A stretch of 64,000 bases of DNA from Ferrimonas pelagia (GCF_039543565.1 NZ_BAABJZ010000103.1:1-64000), one strand, 5' to 3'. Positions 1 through 8,338 are shown, counted from the stretch's first letter. Program-made: numbers and translations. Notes: generated by a model not told the origin, from the letters alone.

Positions 1-2
1 AT

Positions 3-110
3 CGATGCAAGCACATGTGGCAACTGATCCGGCGGGTGAAGTACTTCATGAACAACGCCTCACCATTCCCGGGTGGTGGTCATGGATTGCAGATAGTGGA
101 GCACAATTAG
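3..110 (+). CDS. C-terminal fragment of an unidentified protein (cut by window start)
   Basis: An open frame enters from the left edge and stops with TAG at 108-110, giving about 35 residues ending in QIVEHN. It is rich in basic and aromatic residues early (MWQLIRRVKYFMNN) and then has a Pro/Gly-rich stretch (SPFPGGGHG). I do not recognise the family. A transposase tail is one possibility because AT-rich, gene-poor DNA follows. It could also be a chance frame. Only the continuation outside the window can settle it. Confidence 0.3.
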   Translation, partial: RCKHMWQLIRRVKYFMNNASPFPGGGHGLQIVEHN

Positions 111-716
111 GATCAGTTATTTAGTACCGTTTCAATATTTTGTGGTGAATATTGTCTAATCATTTTTCTCTCATATACATGCTGGGACTTAAACCAGAGC
201 TCGAGATAATGACGATTTATCGATGATTATGATTGTATTTTTACGACAAGCTTTGCCAATTTTGTGTCGAGCAGAGAACCGTGGCTTTACTGCATCATCG
301 GCAATAACCGTGGTAAATAATGGCTCGCCACAACACCGAGACAGTTCGCCCCTCAGTGACTAATCCAGTTAATTCAATGCGCTAAATGTATTGCCGCGCT
401 GCTCTCTGGGCGAAGCTGAGAGCCTCTCTGGCGATCGTATACCTCGGCCGGCTCAGGCCGATTGTTCCGCCGCGGCGGTCATTGGGTTAGTCGCCGTCGT
501 CTGATGGCGCATGACTCGGACTCGGGCTTTGATGGAACCATGGCGGCTGAATGTCAGGCTTTGTCTTGGGACAGTTCTGCTCTGAAGGCTTAGAGCCGAT
601 GCTGCCAAGCAGTCCCGTATCAGACCGTATGACGCTTCCATACGCCCAGCTCCGGCTGGCATCGCGCCTCACACTCTGCTTAGCTAGAGAGACAACCCTG
701 TAAACAAGGCACCACC
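111..716. other. Gene-poor, partly AT-rich region
   Basis: About 600 bases with no gene I can support. The first 300 bases are clearly richer in A and T than the rest of the window, and from about 400 the composition returns to normal. Two short overlapping frames on the minus strand around 453-672 have no recognisable domain and no clear ribosome site, so I leave them out. The block may be the scar of a mobile element or a boundary of acquired DNA, but no inverted terminal repeat or target duplication is visible. Confidence 0.5.
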
Positions 717-1247
717 ATGCTCCGTCTGCCCCACTGTTTTTCGATGCTTCTGCTGCTGAGCCTGTTCGGTTGCGCCAGTGCGCCGGGCAACATCGACTAC
801 GACACCGACGTCGACTTCAGCGCCATTGCACAATACCAACTAGCCGCGCCCAGCGAAGAGCAGGATCCCTTGATGGCCAAACGGATCCAAGACACCCTCC
901 AAGCCGAGCTGTCTGCCCGCGGCTGGCAGCAAACCCCAGATGGCGTGCTCCTGCGCTACCGCAGCCAAACCCTGATCAAGCCCAAGAGCTCCAACTTCAG
1001 TATCGGGATCGGTGGTGGCAGTTATGGCAGTCGCGGCGGGATCAGCGGCGGCGTATCCATGCCGGTGGGCAGTGATGAGGAGCAAGTGATCCACCTTCGC
1101 TTGGATATGGTGCAACAGGGCAGGGTGATCTGGCGCGCCGAAGATGAGATCAAATGGCCGGAGCGCGAAGCGCCAGAAAAGCGCAATGCCCGTCTAAGCG
1201 ATGCTGTGAGCCAACTGCTGGCCCAGTTCCCGCCCTCAGTGCAATAA
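717..1247 (+). CDS. DUF4136-type outer-membrane lipoprotein
   Basis: A 176-residue protein with a lipoprotein signal: a hydrophobic run ending in the lipobox LFGC with Cys19 as the lipidation site. It therefore most likely sits in the periplasm anchored to a membrane. After the anchor it shows the pattern of DUF4136 proteins: an early Y-D-x-D-x-D-F segment, a central Gly/Ser-rich stretch (about residues 97-118), then a strand ending in VIWRAE. The molecular function of this family is not established. The ATG at 717 lies shortly after an AAGG ribosome site. The gene stands alone and runs toward a shared terminator with the convergent DUF2780 gene. Confidence 0.75.
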   Translation: MLRLPHCFSMLLLLSLFGCASAPGNIDYDTDVDFSAIAQYQLAAPSEEQDPLMAKRIQDTLQAELSARGWQQTPDGVLLRYRSQTLIKPKSSNFSIGIGGGSYGSRGGISGGVSMPVGSDEEQVIHLRLDMVQQGRVIWRAEDEIKWPEREAPEKRNARLSDAVSQLLAQFPPSVQ

Positions 1248-1254
1248 AAACAAC

Positions 1255-1277
1255 AAAGGCGGCCGCAGCCGCCTTTT
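1255..1277. terminator. Bidirectional rho-independent terminator
   Basis: A perfect 9-bp stem (AAAGGCGGC at 1255-1263 with GCCGCCTTT at 1268-1276) closes a CGCA loop. An A-rich flank on the left gives a T-rich tail for minus-strand transcripts, and the stem's own TTTT serves the plus strand. It lies between two convergent genes and can end both. Confidence 0.85.
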
Positions 1278-1291
1278 GCTCAGCCGAAAGC

Positions 1292-1834
1292 CTACAGACT
1301 CCAAAGACTGGACAGCTTGTCCACCAGATCGGCGCCGCCCTGCCCCTGCAGATATTCCAAGATCACCGGCGCGAATTGGCTGATACTACTGGCATCGAGC
1401 CCCAAGCCACTGAATGCCTGCGCGACCTGCAGCATCGAGCTGCCGCCTTCTCCGCCCAGCATGCCGGCCAGATCGCCCAAGCCACCGCCGTCCCCGGCTA
1501 ACGCGGAGAGATCCACCCCACTGGCGAGTCCCGCAGCCTCAGGTAACAGCTCGGTCAATTGCCCCCAGTCGCTGCCACCCAGCGAGGATTGCGCCAGGCT
1601 CAACAGCGCGCCCGCGCCGCCACTGGCCTGATCTTCGCTCACCCCCAATTGCGATACCAAGGTGCCCACCAAGCCATCACTGACAGGCGCAGTGCTCTCG
1701 CTAACCACCTCGGTCACCGCGTCTTTTTCGGGCTCATCGCCACCAAACAGATCCGTTAACCAATTGTCGGCCACAGCATTACCACACAACATCATCCCCG
1801 CGATCAGCGCGAGTCCTTGTTTTCTTTGCATCAT
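1292..1834 (-). CDS. DUF2780 family exported protein
   Basis: A 180-residue protein with a signal peptide (residues 1 to about 22, ending in NAVA). It then has an acidic linker and the DUF2780 pattern: the segment QLGVSEDQASGGAGALLSLA, a Gly-rich middle and a C-terminal helix-rich part (ISQFAPVILEYL). The family is found in gammaproteobacteria and has no assigned biochemical role. I chose the ATG at 1834 over a longer frame reaching 1891 because GGGGGA stands just upstream and the signal peptide then begins at the N-terminus. It converges on the DUF4136 lipoprotein gene and lies downstream of the helicase gene. Confidence 0.75.
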   Translation of the reverse strand: MMQRKQGLALIAGMMLCGNAVADNWLTDLFGGDEPEKDAVTEVVSESTAPVSDGLVGTLVSQLGVSEDQASGGAGALLSLAQSSLGGSDWGQLTELLPEAAGLASGVDLSALAGDGGGLGDLAGMLGGEGGSSMLQVAQAFSGLGLDASSISQFAPVILEYLQGQGGADLVDKLSSLWSL

Positions 1835-1907
1835 TACATTCCCCCAATAGGCGTTATTCACGCCCTTGAGTGTAGACAGAGAATGGGGCAACTGACGGCG
1901 AGGCGAC

Positions 1908-4241
1908 TCAGCGGATCTCGATCACCCGGCTGGCCTTGCGATATTGAATACGCCAACCGCGCCAACTGGGCAGCTCCCAGCGCTTGGGGCCGCCCTTGCG
2001 CGTGCCGCTGTGATACACCAAAGTCACCTGCTTTCGCCCCGGCTGGTATTCCACATCCAGCTTCAGCTCCGCCAGGATCAAATGGTGCGGATAGATCTCA
2101 TCAAATTGCGCCCGCTCCCACTCGGGGATCCCTTCAAAACGCAGATCCTCCGGCTCGATCAGCGCCAGATCCTCCGCCGTTTCCACCCCGAGGCTGGCCA
2201 ACTGCTGGCCGAGCCAATCGCTTGCCAACGGTGCCTCGCCCTCGCCCCGACCCAGCGCCAGATACAGCGCCCAAGCCTGTAGATCCGCCTGCAATTGCGG
2301 CCCAGCCGGCGCCAGCAGACGCCCCGCCAGGATCTTCTCGATCAGCAGCGTCATCGCCATCGCCCCTTCGGGCTGCGCCTCTCGTCGACCGATAAGGCGC
2401 CCGGCGTAGTGCCGCTCCATCACCACAAACCCCAAATGGGCATCTTCGGCCTTTCGCTCAGCCACCGACTCCTCACCCAGCTCCGCCGCCACCAATTGCT
2501 TGAGCGTCAGCGGGATCATACAAGTGGCCAGGTTCAAGGTTTGCCGACTGCCCCGCCCCGGCAGGCTGTACTGATCCAGCACCAGCGCCGCCTCGGCGTC
2601 CTCAGCGAAGCGGCTTTCCCGCCCGGGCACCACCTCCATCAGACCGTTGCCCAACGCCTCGCGGCGTTTTTGTCGGCGCACGAAGGCCAGATCCGGGATC
2701 GCCACGATCATCGCCGCGATCCACTCCGCATAAGGCAGATGGGAGCTGGCACTCAGCTGTGGCAGATCGAGGCCAGAGCGGATCTGGCTGGCCATCTGAC
2801 GCGCCTCCCGCCGCAAGCTCGGATCGATCCCCAAGGCTTCCGGCGGCGTGCTGCGCACGATCGACACCAAGGTCAAGGCATCGCATGGCTGCGCCACCCA
2901 GGCATTGAGCGCTTTTAGCCCTTCCTCAGAGCTAGGCAGCTTCCACAACCGGCCACCGACCGAGAGCGCCGCGGCCAGATCCACCATCGCCTCCCTCGTC
3001 GGCTTGCAGGGCATCGCCGTGATCAGATGGGCAAACTGAGTGTCGATCGGCAATGGAAACAGACGCTGACCGTGCTCGGTGATCCGCCCGTGGGGATCGA
3101 TCGCCCGCATGCTCTCCAGTTTCTGCTGCGCCAGCGCCATCGACTTGGCCGGCAGAGGATCGACGAATTCCAGCTGGGCCAGTCGGTCGCCGCCACACGC
3201 CGCCGCCAACATGGGTTCGACCAGCTCCTCTCGCTGCAGCTCCGGCGGGGTCAAGGCCTCCAGCGGGGCAAACTCGCCCCACAGGCGCAGGCACTGGCCC
3301 GGCGCCACCCGTCCGGCCCGACCAAGACGCTGGGCCGCCGAGGCTTGTGAGATCCGCGCCAGACCCAACACGGTACGGCCATTGCGTTGGTGGGTGCGTC
3401 GCTCCAGTCCGGTGTCGATCACCAAGGTCACGCCCGGAATGGTCAAGGAGGTTTCCGCCACATTGGTCGCTAGGATCACCCGTTGTTTCGGCCCGGTTTG
3501 CAACGCCTGACGTTGGGTCGCCTTGGGGACGGAGGCGTGCAGCGGGATCACCACCGCCGCGTCACCCAGTGCCGCCACTAGGGTTTGCTCCGCCTGACTG
3601 ATCTCCTTGCGCCCCGGCAAAAACACCAGCACATCGCCCTGCGTCTGCGTCAGCGCCGCCGGCACAATGGCCTTGAGCCGTGCCGCCAGATCCCGATCCG
3701 ACGGCAACGCCCGCCCCTCCGTCGCCACATAGCGTAGCGACACCGGATAGCGACGCCCTTCGGCGTGTAGCCGCTCGCCGCCTAAGTATTCCGCCAGACG
3801 CGCGCCATCCACCGTGGCCGAGGTCAGCACCAAGCGATGCGCATCGTGCCGCTTGAGCTGCGCCAGCAGCAGATCCGTGTCCCAGCGCCGCTCATGGAAC
3901 TCATCGATGATCACCGTATCGAAGCCCGCCAGCTTGTCTTCGCTGAACCAGCGCAGCGCGATCCCCGGCGTGACGAAGGCCACCTGAGTTTGCTCGGTCA
4001 CGGTGGACTCAAAACGGATGGCGTAGCCGATCCCGTCGTGCTGCTGGGCCAGATAATCCGCCAGCGCGGTACAGGCGATCCGCCGAGGCTCGATCACCAG
4101 CACCCGCCCCCGCTCCGCCGCCCACAGCGGCAAGCGGGTCGATTTGCCCGAGCCGGTTTCCGCTTCCACCACCATGTGTGTCGCTTGCAGGCGAGCGAGA
4201 AATTCGGTTTTTAATGGATCAATTGGCAGAGATTGCGGCAT
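1908..4241 (-). CDS. DEAH-box ATP-dependent helicase, HrpA/HrpB-like
   Basis: A 777-residue superfamily 2 helicase. Visible motifs in order are Walker A (ETGSGKST, residues 28-35, Lys33), motif Ia (EPRR), the DEAH box as DEFH (113-116), motif III (SAT, 141-143), motif V (NVAETSLTIPGV) and motif VI (QRLGRAGR). These identify the DEAH group that includes the bacterial HrpA and HrpB RNA helicases. The size is close to HrpB, but the C-terminus is not the one I associate with canonical HrpB. I therefore do not assign hrpB. It probably unwinds RNA or RNA-protein complexes in the cytoplasm. The gene is separate from its neighbours. Confidence 0.8.
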   Translation of the reverse strand: MPQSLPIDPLKTEFLARLQATHMVVEAETGSGKSTRLPLWAAERGRVLVIEPRRIACTALADYLAQQHDGIGYAIRFESTVTEQTQVAFVTPGIALRWFSEDKLAGFDTVIIDEFHERRWDTDLLLAQLKRHDAHRLVLTSATVDGARLAEYLGGERLHAEGRRYPVSLRYVATEGRALPSDRDLAARLKAIVPAALTQTQGDVLVFLPGRKEISQAEQTLVAALGDAAVVIPLHASVPKATQRQALQTGPKQRVILATNVAETSLTIPGVTLVIDTGLERRTHQRNGRTVLGLARISQASAAQRLGRAGRVAPGQCLRLWGEFAPLEALTPPELQREELVEPMLAAACGGDRLAQLEFVDPLPAKSMALAQQKLESMRAIDPHGRITEHGQRLFPLPIDTQFAHLITAMPCKPTREAMVDLAAALSVGGRLWKLPSSEEGLKALNAWVAQPCDALTLVSIVRSTPPEALGIDPSLRREARQMASQIRSGLDLPQLSASSHLPYAEWIAAMIVAIPDLAFVRRQKRREALGNGLMEVVPGRESRFAEDAEAALVLDQYSLPGRGSRQTLNLATCMIPLTLKQLVAAELGEESVAERKAEDAHLGFVVMERHYAGRLIGRREAQPEGAMAMTLLIEKILAGRLLAPAGPQLQADLQAWALYLALGRGEGEAPLASDWLGQQLASLGVETAEDLALIEPEDLRFEGIPEWERAQFDEIYPHHLILAELKLDVEYQPGRKQVTLVYHSGTRKGGPKRWELPSWRGWRIQYRKASRVIEIR

Positions 4242-4370
4242 AACGGGCTCAAGGGCAGGACAGATGGAGCGATCTTAAAGGATCGATAAAAAACGGCAAC
4301 AATCGGACTAAAGCCCTCCCAAATCAAGCCGATAGCCTGAAACATAAGCATCTTGTTGTCAGGAAGTCCG

Positions 4371-4577
4371 ATGATCGCCAGCCTTGCCCATAACGCCGCC
4401 CACCTTGTCGTCCCAGAGGCCCTGTGCCCGCTGGATCATAACGACAAGATGCCGGATCAGGCCAAGCAGATCCTCAAAGCAGCCAGCCCGGTCAAAACCG
4501 CTGCCGCCTTTGCTGGCGCCGCTGCCGAGTCCGCCGTCAACCTCTATCTGGGCCGACGCCTGCTGGCCATCGCCTGA
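4371..4577 (+). CDS. Small hypothetical protein
   Basis: A 68-residue frame starting MIASLAHNAAHLVVPEAL. The ATG at 4371 is preceded by AGGAAG at a suitable distance, the best evidence that it is translated. The C-terminal half is Ala-rich and probably helical (residues 40-68). I recognise no family. A longer minus-strand frame covers the same DNA but lacks a comparable start signal. It lies alone between the helicase gene (divergent) and yccF. Confidence 0.45.
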   Translation: MIASLAHNAAHLVVPEALCPLDHNDKMPDQAKQILKAASPVKTAAAFAGAAAESAVNLYLGRRLLAIA

Positions 4578-4704
4578 TCCCTGCCCCATCGCCAGACGCC
4601 CCTGACGCCATAGCAGCGCAGCCCGCGGACGAAACGGCCATAAAGCATTGTTACAATTGCTGACGCTCGCTGACGGCAAGGCGTGATAAGATGACCCACA
4701 CACC

Positions 4705-4812
4705 TTGATTACGCTGAGCATTCTCTTGTTCATCATCGATTTTTTACTCTGGGCCGCTGACGCCCTGGCCTTTACTGCGGATCTGCTGTGGACCTTATAC
4801 GCCTCCTGCTGA
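4705..4812 (+). CDS. Possible 35-residue membrane peptide overlapping yccF
   Basis: From a TTG at 4705 to TGA at 4810-4812 the DNA can encode 35 residues, almost all hydrophobic (ITLSILLFIIDFLLWAAD and onward), enough for one membrane helix. It overlaps the first 25 bases of yccF in another frame, so translation of the two could be coupled. There is no ATG and no strong ribosome site, and the start is a guess. The unbroken hydrophobic pattern is the only support. Confidence 0.3.
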   Translation: MITLSILLFIIDFLLWAADALAFTADLLWTLYASC

Positions 4813-5192
4813 ATATTTTATGGCTACTGACCGGTGGCTTAGTGATGGCGTTGGGCTGGGCTCTGGTGGGGCTCGTTATGGCCATCACCATCATCGGCCT
4901 GCCCTTCGCCCGCAGTTGCTTCGTCATCGCTCAACTGAGCCTGATGCCCTTTGGCAAAGACATCGCCAGTCGACGCGTGGTGCATCGCTCGGACGATATG
5001 GGCACCGGCGTCATGGGCACGCTGGGCAATGTGATCTGGTTTCTGCTCGCTGGGATCTGGCTGGCACTCGGCCACCTGTTCTGCGCCATTGGCCTGATCG
5101 TCACCATCATCGGCATTCCGTTTGCCATCCAGCACGTCAAACTGGCGATGCTGACGGTTGCGCCGATCGGCCAGACCGTGGTGGACGGCTAA
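4788..5192 (+). CDS. yccF: YccF family inner-membrane protein
   Basis: A 134-residue membrane protein matching YccF (E. coli protein 148 residues). It carries two copies of the family pattern: a helix followed by a Gly-rich turn, then the TIIGLPFA and TIIGIPFA repeats. Three to four membrane segments are evident (about 5-40 and 78-115). The start is GTG at 4788: an in-frame stop lies 30 bases upstream, and the N-terminus MDLIRLLLNILWLLTGG aligns with the family start. Its function is not known. A short hydrophobic frame overlaps its 5' end. Confidence 0.85.
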   Translation: MDLIRLLLNILWLLTGGLVMALGWALVGLVMAITIIGLPFARSCFVIAQLSLMPFGKDIASRRVVHRSDDMGTGVMGTLGNVIWFLLAGIWLALGHLFCAIGLIVTIIGIPFAIQHVKLAMLTVAPIGQTVVDG

Positions 5193-5254
5193 GTTTGTTG
5201 CGAGGGGCGAGCGCTCGGCCTGCTACCGCCTCTCAATGTCCGGCCAGCTCACGA

Positions 5255-5752
5255 CTAACGCAGCCGCGCCAGCAGGAGAACATCCGTTAACCTTCCCGCC
5301 CGAAACACCGATTGCCGGGCAATGCCTTCCTGCTCGAAGCCAAACTTGCGATACAAAGCCAGCGCCGCTTGGTTATCCGGATAAACCTCCAATTCCAAAC
5401 GCGTCAGATTGAGCCAGTTATCGACCAATTCAATGGCTGCCGCCATCAACGCAGTTCCCACCCCTTTACCCTGCCAATCCTCATGGACGAACATGCCAAG
5501 CTGGCCCACATGACGACGACGCGGACTTTGCAGCGCCTCCATGCCGATGTTGCCCACCACCATCCCTTCAGGGCTCTCCGTCATCAACATATGCAGGTGC
5601 GCAGGCCAGTTTTCACAGTTTTTCTGCCACCGGTCGACGCTGGGCCACGGCAACTGCAAGGTATTGCTGTAAGCACTCTCGCCTTGGGCGATCTGCTGCA
5701 TCGCCTTCGCATCAGAGGGTTCGCCGCGACGGATGGTATAAGGTTGAGACAA
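5255..5752 (-). CDS. YhhY/AaaT-like GNAT N-acetyltransferase
   Basis: A 165-residue GNAT acetyltransferase close to E. coli YhhY (162 residues), which acetylates free amino acids. Matching points are SNTLQLPWPS near residue 30, SPRRRHVGQLGMFV, the acetyl-CoA loop QGKGVGTA, the DNW-LNL-RLELEVY strand, and an LYRKFGFEQEG helix. A longer frame reaches ATG 5839, but I prefer the TTG at 5752: AAGGA stands 7 bases upstream and the length then fits YhhY. The physiological substrate cannot be read from sequence. It converges on yccF. Confidence 0.8.
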   Translation of the reverse strand: MSQPYTIRRGEPSDAKAMQQIAQGESAYSNTLQLPWPSVDRWQKNCENWPAHLHMLMTESPEGMVVGNIGMEALQSPRRRHVGQLGMFVHEDWQGKGVGTALMAAAIELVDNWLNLTRLELEVYPDNQAALALYRKFGFEQEGIARQSVFRAGRLTDVLLLARLR

Positions 5753-5869
5753 GGTCGGTTCCTTCGACAACTTAGCGATCATTCGCAGAAAACAAGATAT
5801 AACAGATTGAAGGGCAATAGAAAATTCATGCATCCACAACCCTTGCCCGCCACTCGGCCCCGTCTAGGC

Positions 5870-6358
5870 TTAGCGTCTTAAACGCTGCCAAGCGCGCACG
5901 AGCTTGTCTTCAAACCGGCCATCCAGATGAGCCAGAACGCCCTGTTTATATCCCTGCCAAAGCACAGCGGCCAAACTGAGCAAGCAGCCCCCCGAAACCA
6001 ATGCCAGGGCAAGAACATACTGCTGCTCGCTTAGCTTATGCTGACTGGCCCAGATCCCGGCCAACCCAATAAATTGGCTGACCAAAAGCAGTCCAATTTT
6101 GAATCGAAAAGCGACTGTGTGCGCTTCAAGATCCGTCTTATCTGGCTTCACCTCCGCCCGGATAAAGCTCGCCTTTTCAAGCTCAAGGACAGCACTTAAG
6201 GCGGCGACGGTTTCCGCGGATGCAATCCCTTCTTTTTCAACCCGCTGAATCGTTCTTAAACTGACGTCACATAGGTCCGCCAACTGCTGCTGTGTCCATG
6301 CTCGTTGGGTTCGATGATGCTTCAGTACTTCCGTGTCGACCTTCATTTTCATTTCCAT
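5870..6358 (-). CDS. XRE-type HTH regulator with membrane domain
   Basis: A 162-residue protein. Residues about 8-60 form a Cro/CI-type helix-turn-helix (WTQQQLADLCDVSLRTIQRVE). Two hydrophobic helices follow (about 90-106 and 115-138), so it should be a membrane-tethered DNA-binding protein. The ATG at 6358 follows GGAG at good spacing; a slightly longer TTG frame is less likely. A perfect palindrome lies in its promoter region and may be its own operator. Targets are unknown. The downstream acetyltransferase gene is on the same strand, with a gap of more than 100 bases. Confidence 0.75.
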   Translation of the reverse strand: MEMKMKVDTEVLKHHRTQRAWTQQQLADLCDVSLRTIQRVEKEGIASAETVAALSAVLELEKASFIRAEVKPDKTDLEAHTVAFRFKIGLLLVSQFIGLAGIWASQHKLSEQQYVLALALVSGGCLLSLAAVLWQGYKQGVLAHLDGRFEDKLVRAWQRLRR

Positions 6359-6429
6359 GTCGTGCTCCAATTCGATTGATGAGTTCTCAATCTATCTTGG
6401 AGGCTTCACGTTTCTTACGAGATCTCTGT

Positions 6430-6466
6430 GCTGTCGTATGACAGCGATACGCCACCCATATGACAA
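6430..6466 (-). promoter_or_regulatory. Candidate promoter and operator of the XRE gene
   Basis: Read on the minus strand, TTGTCA (6461-6466) and TGTCAT (6438-6443) are 17 bases apart. The -10 lies inside a perfect palindrome GCTGTC-GTAT-GACAGC (6430-6445), and an ATGACA repeat occurs again at the -35. This layout suits autorepression by the HTH protein. The -10 is a weak match, so this is a proposal. Confidence 0.35.
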
Positions 6467-6518
6467 AGGTTTTTATCACTAGTTTATTCAATCATTTATT
6501 AAAACAAGATGCGATACG

Positions 6519-6550
6519 AAAAAACGCCCCGCTCTACAAGAGCCGGGGCG
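6519..6550 (-). terminator. Rho-independent terminator of the ars operon
   Basis: On the minus strand a long GC-rich hairpin (CGCCCCG near 6525-6531 pairing with CGGGGCG at 6544-6550, extended by CTCT/AGAG) is followed by six T residues. It lies about 50 bases beyond the last gene of the arsenic operon. Confidence 0.85.
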
Positions 6551-6602
6551 AACGTTAAGACTTCATGCCGTGGACTTCATTGCTGAATCGGTGGAAATAG
6601 AC

Positions 6603-7079
6603 TCAGCTTTTGAGGTATGCCAGCTGGGCTTCAGCAGATAAAGCCCCCGGACGCGCCGTGCGGATCGCCTCCAGCGTTTTGTCCCAGTCAGCACCTGCGG
6701 ACAGCACTAGCTTGGCCGCCACCAGACCGGTACGGCCGGTGCCGCCACGACAGTGCACGGAGACACGCTCACCGGCCTTCAGCAGGGCGTGAAGCTGCAG
6801 CTGCGCCTGCGGCCAGCGGGCATCAAACGCCTCGGCCGGCAGGGACTTGTCCTGTACCGGCAGGTGGAACCATGTCAGCCCCAACGCTTTCACGGTCTCT
6901 CCCAGCGCAGCAACACCGAATTCGGCCATCTCTGGCTCGGTCAGGGTGGTCACCACGGCAGTCACTCCCGCCGCTTTGAGGGTTTGGATATCGGCTGCCA
7001 GCTCGCCTTCCAGCCCCGGGGCCGGATGCAAAGCCAGTTTGAAGCTGCCAACCTCAGTCAGTACCGGTGAAAAACTCAT
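6603..7079 (-). CDS. Dual-specificity/tyrosine phosphatase-like protein, last gene of the ars operon
   Basis: A 158-residue cysteine-based phosphatase of the CDKN3/dual-specificity type. The signature loop is HCRGGTGRTG (about residues 109-118), a CX5R motif with catalytic Cys and Arg, and a conserved Asp stands in the upstream loop near LPVQDKSLP. The protein is cytoplasmic. It follows arsJ by 20 bases with AGGA before the ATG, and a terminator follows, so it is cotranscribed with arsR-acr3-gapdh-arsJ. No arsC occurs in the operon. CX5R chemistry is shared with thiol-based arsenate reductases, so a role in arsenate handling is conceivable but is inference only. Its true substrate is unknown. 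Confidence 0.8.
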   Translation of the reverse strand: MSFSPVLTEVGSFKLALHPAPGLEGELAADIQTLKAAGVTAVVTTLTEPEMAEFGVAALGETVKALGLTWFHLPVQDKSLPAEAFDARWPQAQLQLHALLKAGERVSVHCRGGTGRTGLVAAKLVLSAGADWDKTLEAIRTARPGALSAEAQLAYLKS

Positions 7080-7099
7080 AATGTCATTCCTAAAAAGTG

Positions 7100-8338
7100 T
7101 TAAACATCGGCTGTGGCCGCGCCATCACGGGGCAGCCACAGCGAGATCAGGGTTGTAAGCGCCAGAAAGGCAACGGAGATCCACAAACACGCCGCCAAGC
7201 CCGCCAACTGGAACACCAGACCGGACAGGACGGTGCCGATCAGCCGGCCCATGGCGTTGGCCATGTAGTAGAAGCCGACATCCAGTGACACCCCGTCCTC
7301 ACCGGCGTAATGCACAATCAAAAACGAGTGCAGGCTGGAGTTCACTGCGAATACGGCACCGAACACCATCAAGCCAAAGACGATGGTGAATTGCGGCTGC
7401 CACTGCAGCTGGATACCGACGGCCACGGCCGCGGTCACCAAAGCCAACAGTCCGGCCCACAACAGCGCCGAGCGACCGTCCGGCACCTTATCGGATCGCT
7501 TATTCGGCCCGGTAATGCGGGGGGCAATGCCCTGCACAAAGCCGTAGGCGATCACCCAAGCGGCCATAAAGCTGCCAACCGCCGCATGGCTCCAGCCAAA
7601 GGTCACCCCGAGGTAGATAGGCACAGCGATCACAAACCAAACGTCGCGAGCACCAAATAGGAACATCCGCGCGGCAGAAAGGAGGTTAATACTGGGGCTT
7701 TTCGAGAAGATCTCCGAAAACTTAGGTTTATTCTTGGCCTTACCTAAGTCACTGCCCAGCTTCATCAGGCTCAGCAGTAATACCCAAGCAAGAACCGATG
7801 CCATCACCACCATAGCCCCCTGGAAACCCAGGGTGACCAAGAGCACACCACCAAGGAAGAACCCGACCCCTTTCAATGCATTCTTAGAGCCGGTGAGGAT
7901 GGCAACCCACTTATAAAGGGTGCCGGTCTGTCCCGCAGGCACCAGCATCTTAATAGAGCTCTTAGCGCTCATCTTGTTGAGATCTTTGGCGATGCCCGAT
8001 AGAGCCTGTGCAGCCATGACATAAGGCACTGAAAGCCAAGCGGACGGTACCGCCAGCATCAACAGGGCAAACACCTGCATCCCCAAACCGACATTCATAG
8101 TGCGATTGAGCCCTAAGCGAGCGCCGAGATAGCCGCCGATCAGGTTGGTGATCACGCCGAAGATCTCGTAGAACAAGAACAGGGAGGCGATCGCCAGCGG
8201 ACTGTAACCGAGCTGATGGAAATGCAGCACGACTAACATGCGCAATGCGCCATCGGTCAGGGTGAAATTCCAATAATTAAAGGTGACCAACAGATACTGT
8301 TGCATCTGTTTATCCAACCCTTTGAATTTGGCGAACAT
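7100..8338 (-). CDS. arsJ: ArsJ organoarsenical efflux MFS transporter
   Basis: A 412-residue major facilitator protein with about twelve membrane helices. The beginning (residues 1-20, ending near VTFNYWNF) and the surrounding genes identify it as ArsJ. ArsJ is known to export 1-arseno-3-phosphoglycerate, the unstable product made when glyceraldehyde-3-phosphate dehydrogenase uses arsenate in place of phosphate. The product breaks down outside to arsenate, so GAPDH plus ArsJ act as an arsenate efflux route. The GAPDH gene lies immediately upstream. GAGAG precedes the ATG. Confidence 0.9.
   Translation of the reverse strand: MFAKFKGLDKQMQQYLLVTFNYWNFTLTDGALRMLVVLHFHQLGYSPLAIASLFLFYEIFGVITNLIGGYLGARLGLNRTMNVGLGMQVFALLMLAVPSAWLSVPYVMAAQALSGIAKDLNKMSAKSSIKMLVPAGQTGTLYKWVAILTGSKNALKGVGFFLGGVLLVTLGFQGAMVVMASVLAWVLLLSLMKLGSDLGKAKNKPKFSEIFSKSPSINLLSAARMFLFGARDVWFVIAVPIYLGVTFGWSHAAVGSFMAAWVIAYGFVQGIAPRITGPNKRSDKVPDGRSALLWAGLLALVTAAVAVGIQLQWQPQFTIVFGLMVFGAVFAVNSSLHSFLIVHYAGEDGVSLDVGFYYMANAMGRLIGTVLSGLVFQLAGLAACLWISVAFLALTTLISLWLPRDGAATADV

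Noticed and set aside
453..672. Two overlapping minus-strand frames of 61 and 69 codons
   Set aside because: No domain, no clear ribosome site and overlapping frames; they are probably chance frames in GC-rich DNA.
1908..4241. Firm assignment of hrpB
   Set aside because: The helicase core fits, but the C-terminal region is not the one I associate with canonical HrpB.
4359..4736. A 125-codon minus-strand frame
   Set aside because: It lacks a convincing start signal and overlaps a plus-strand frame with a better ribosome site.
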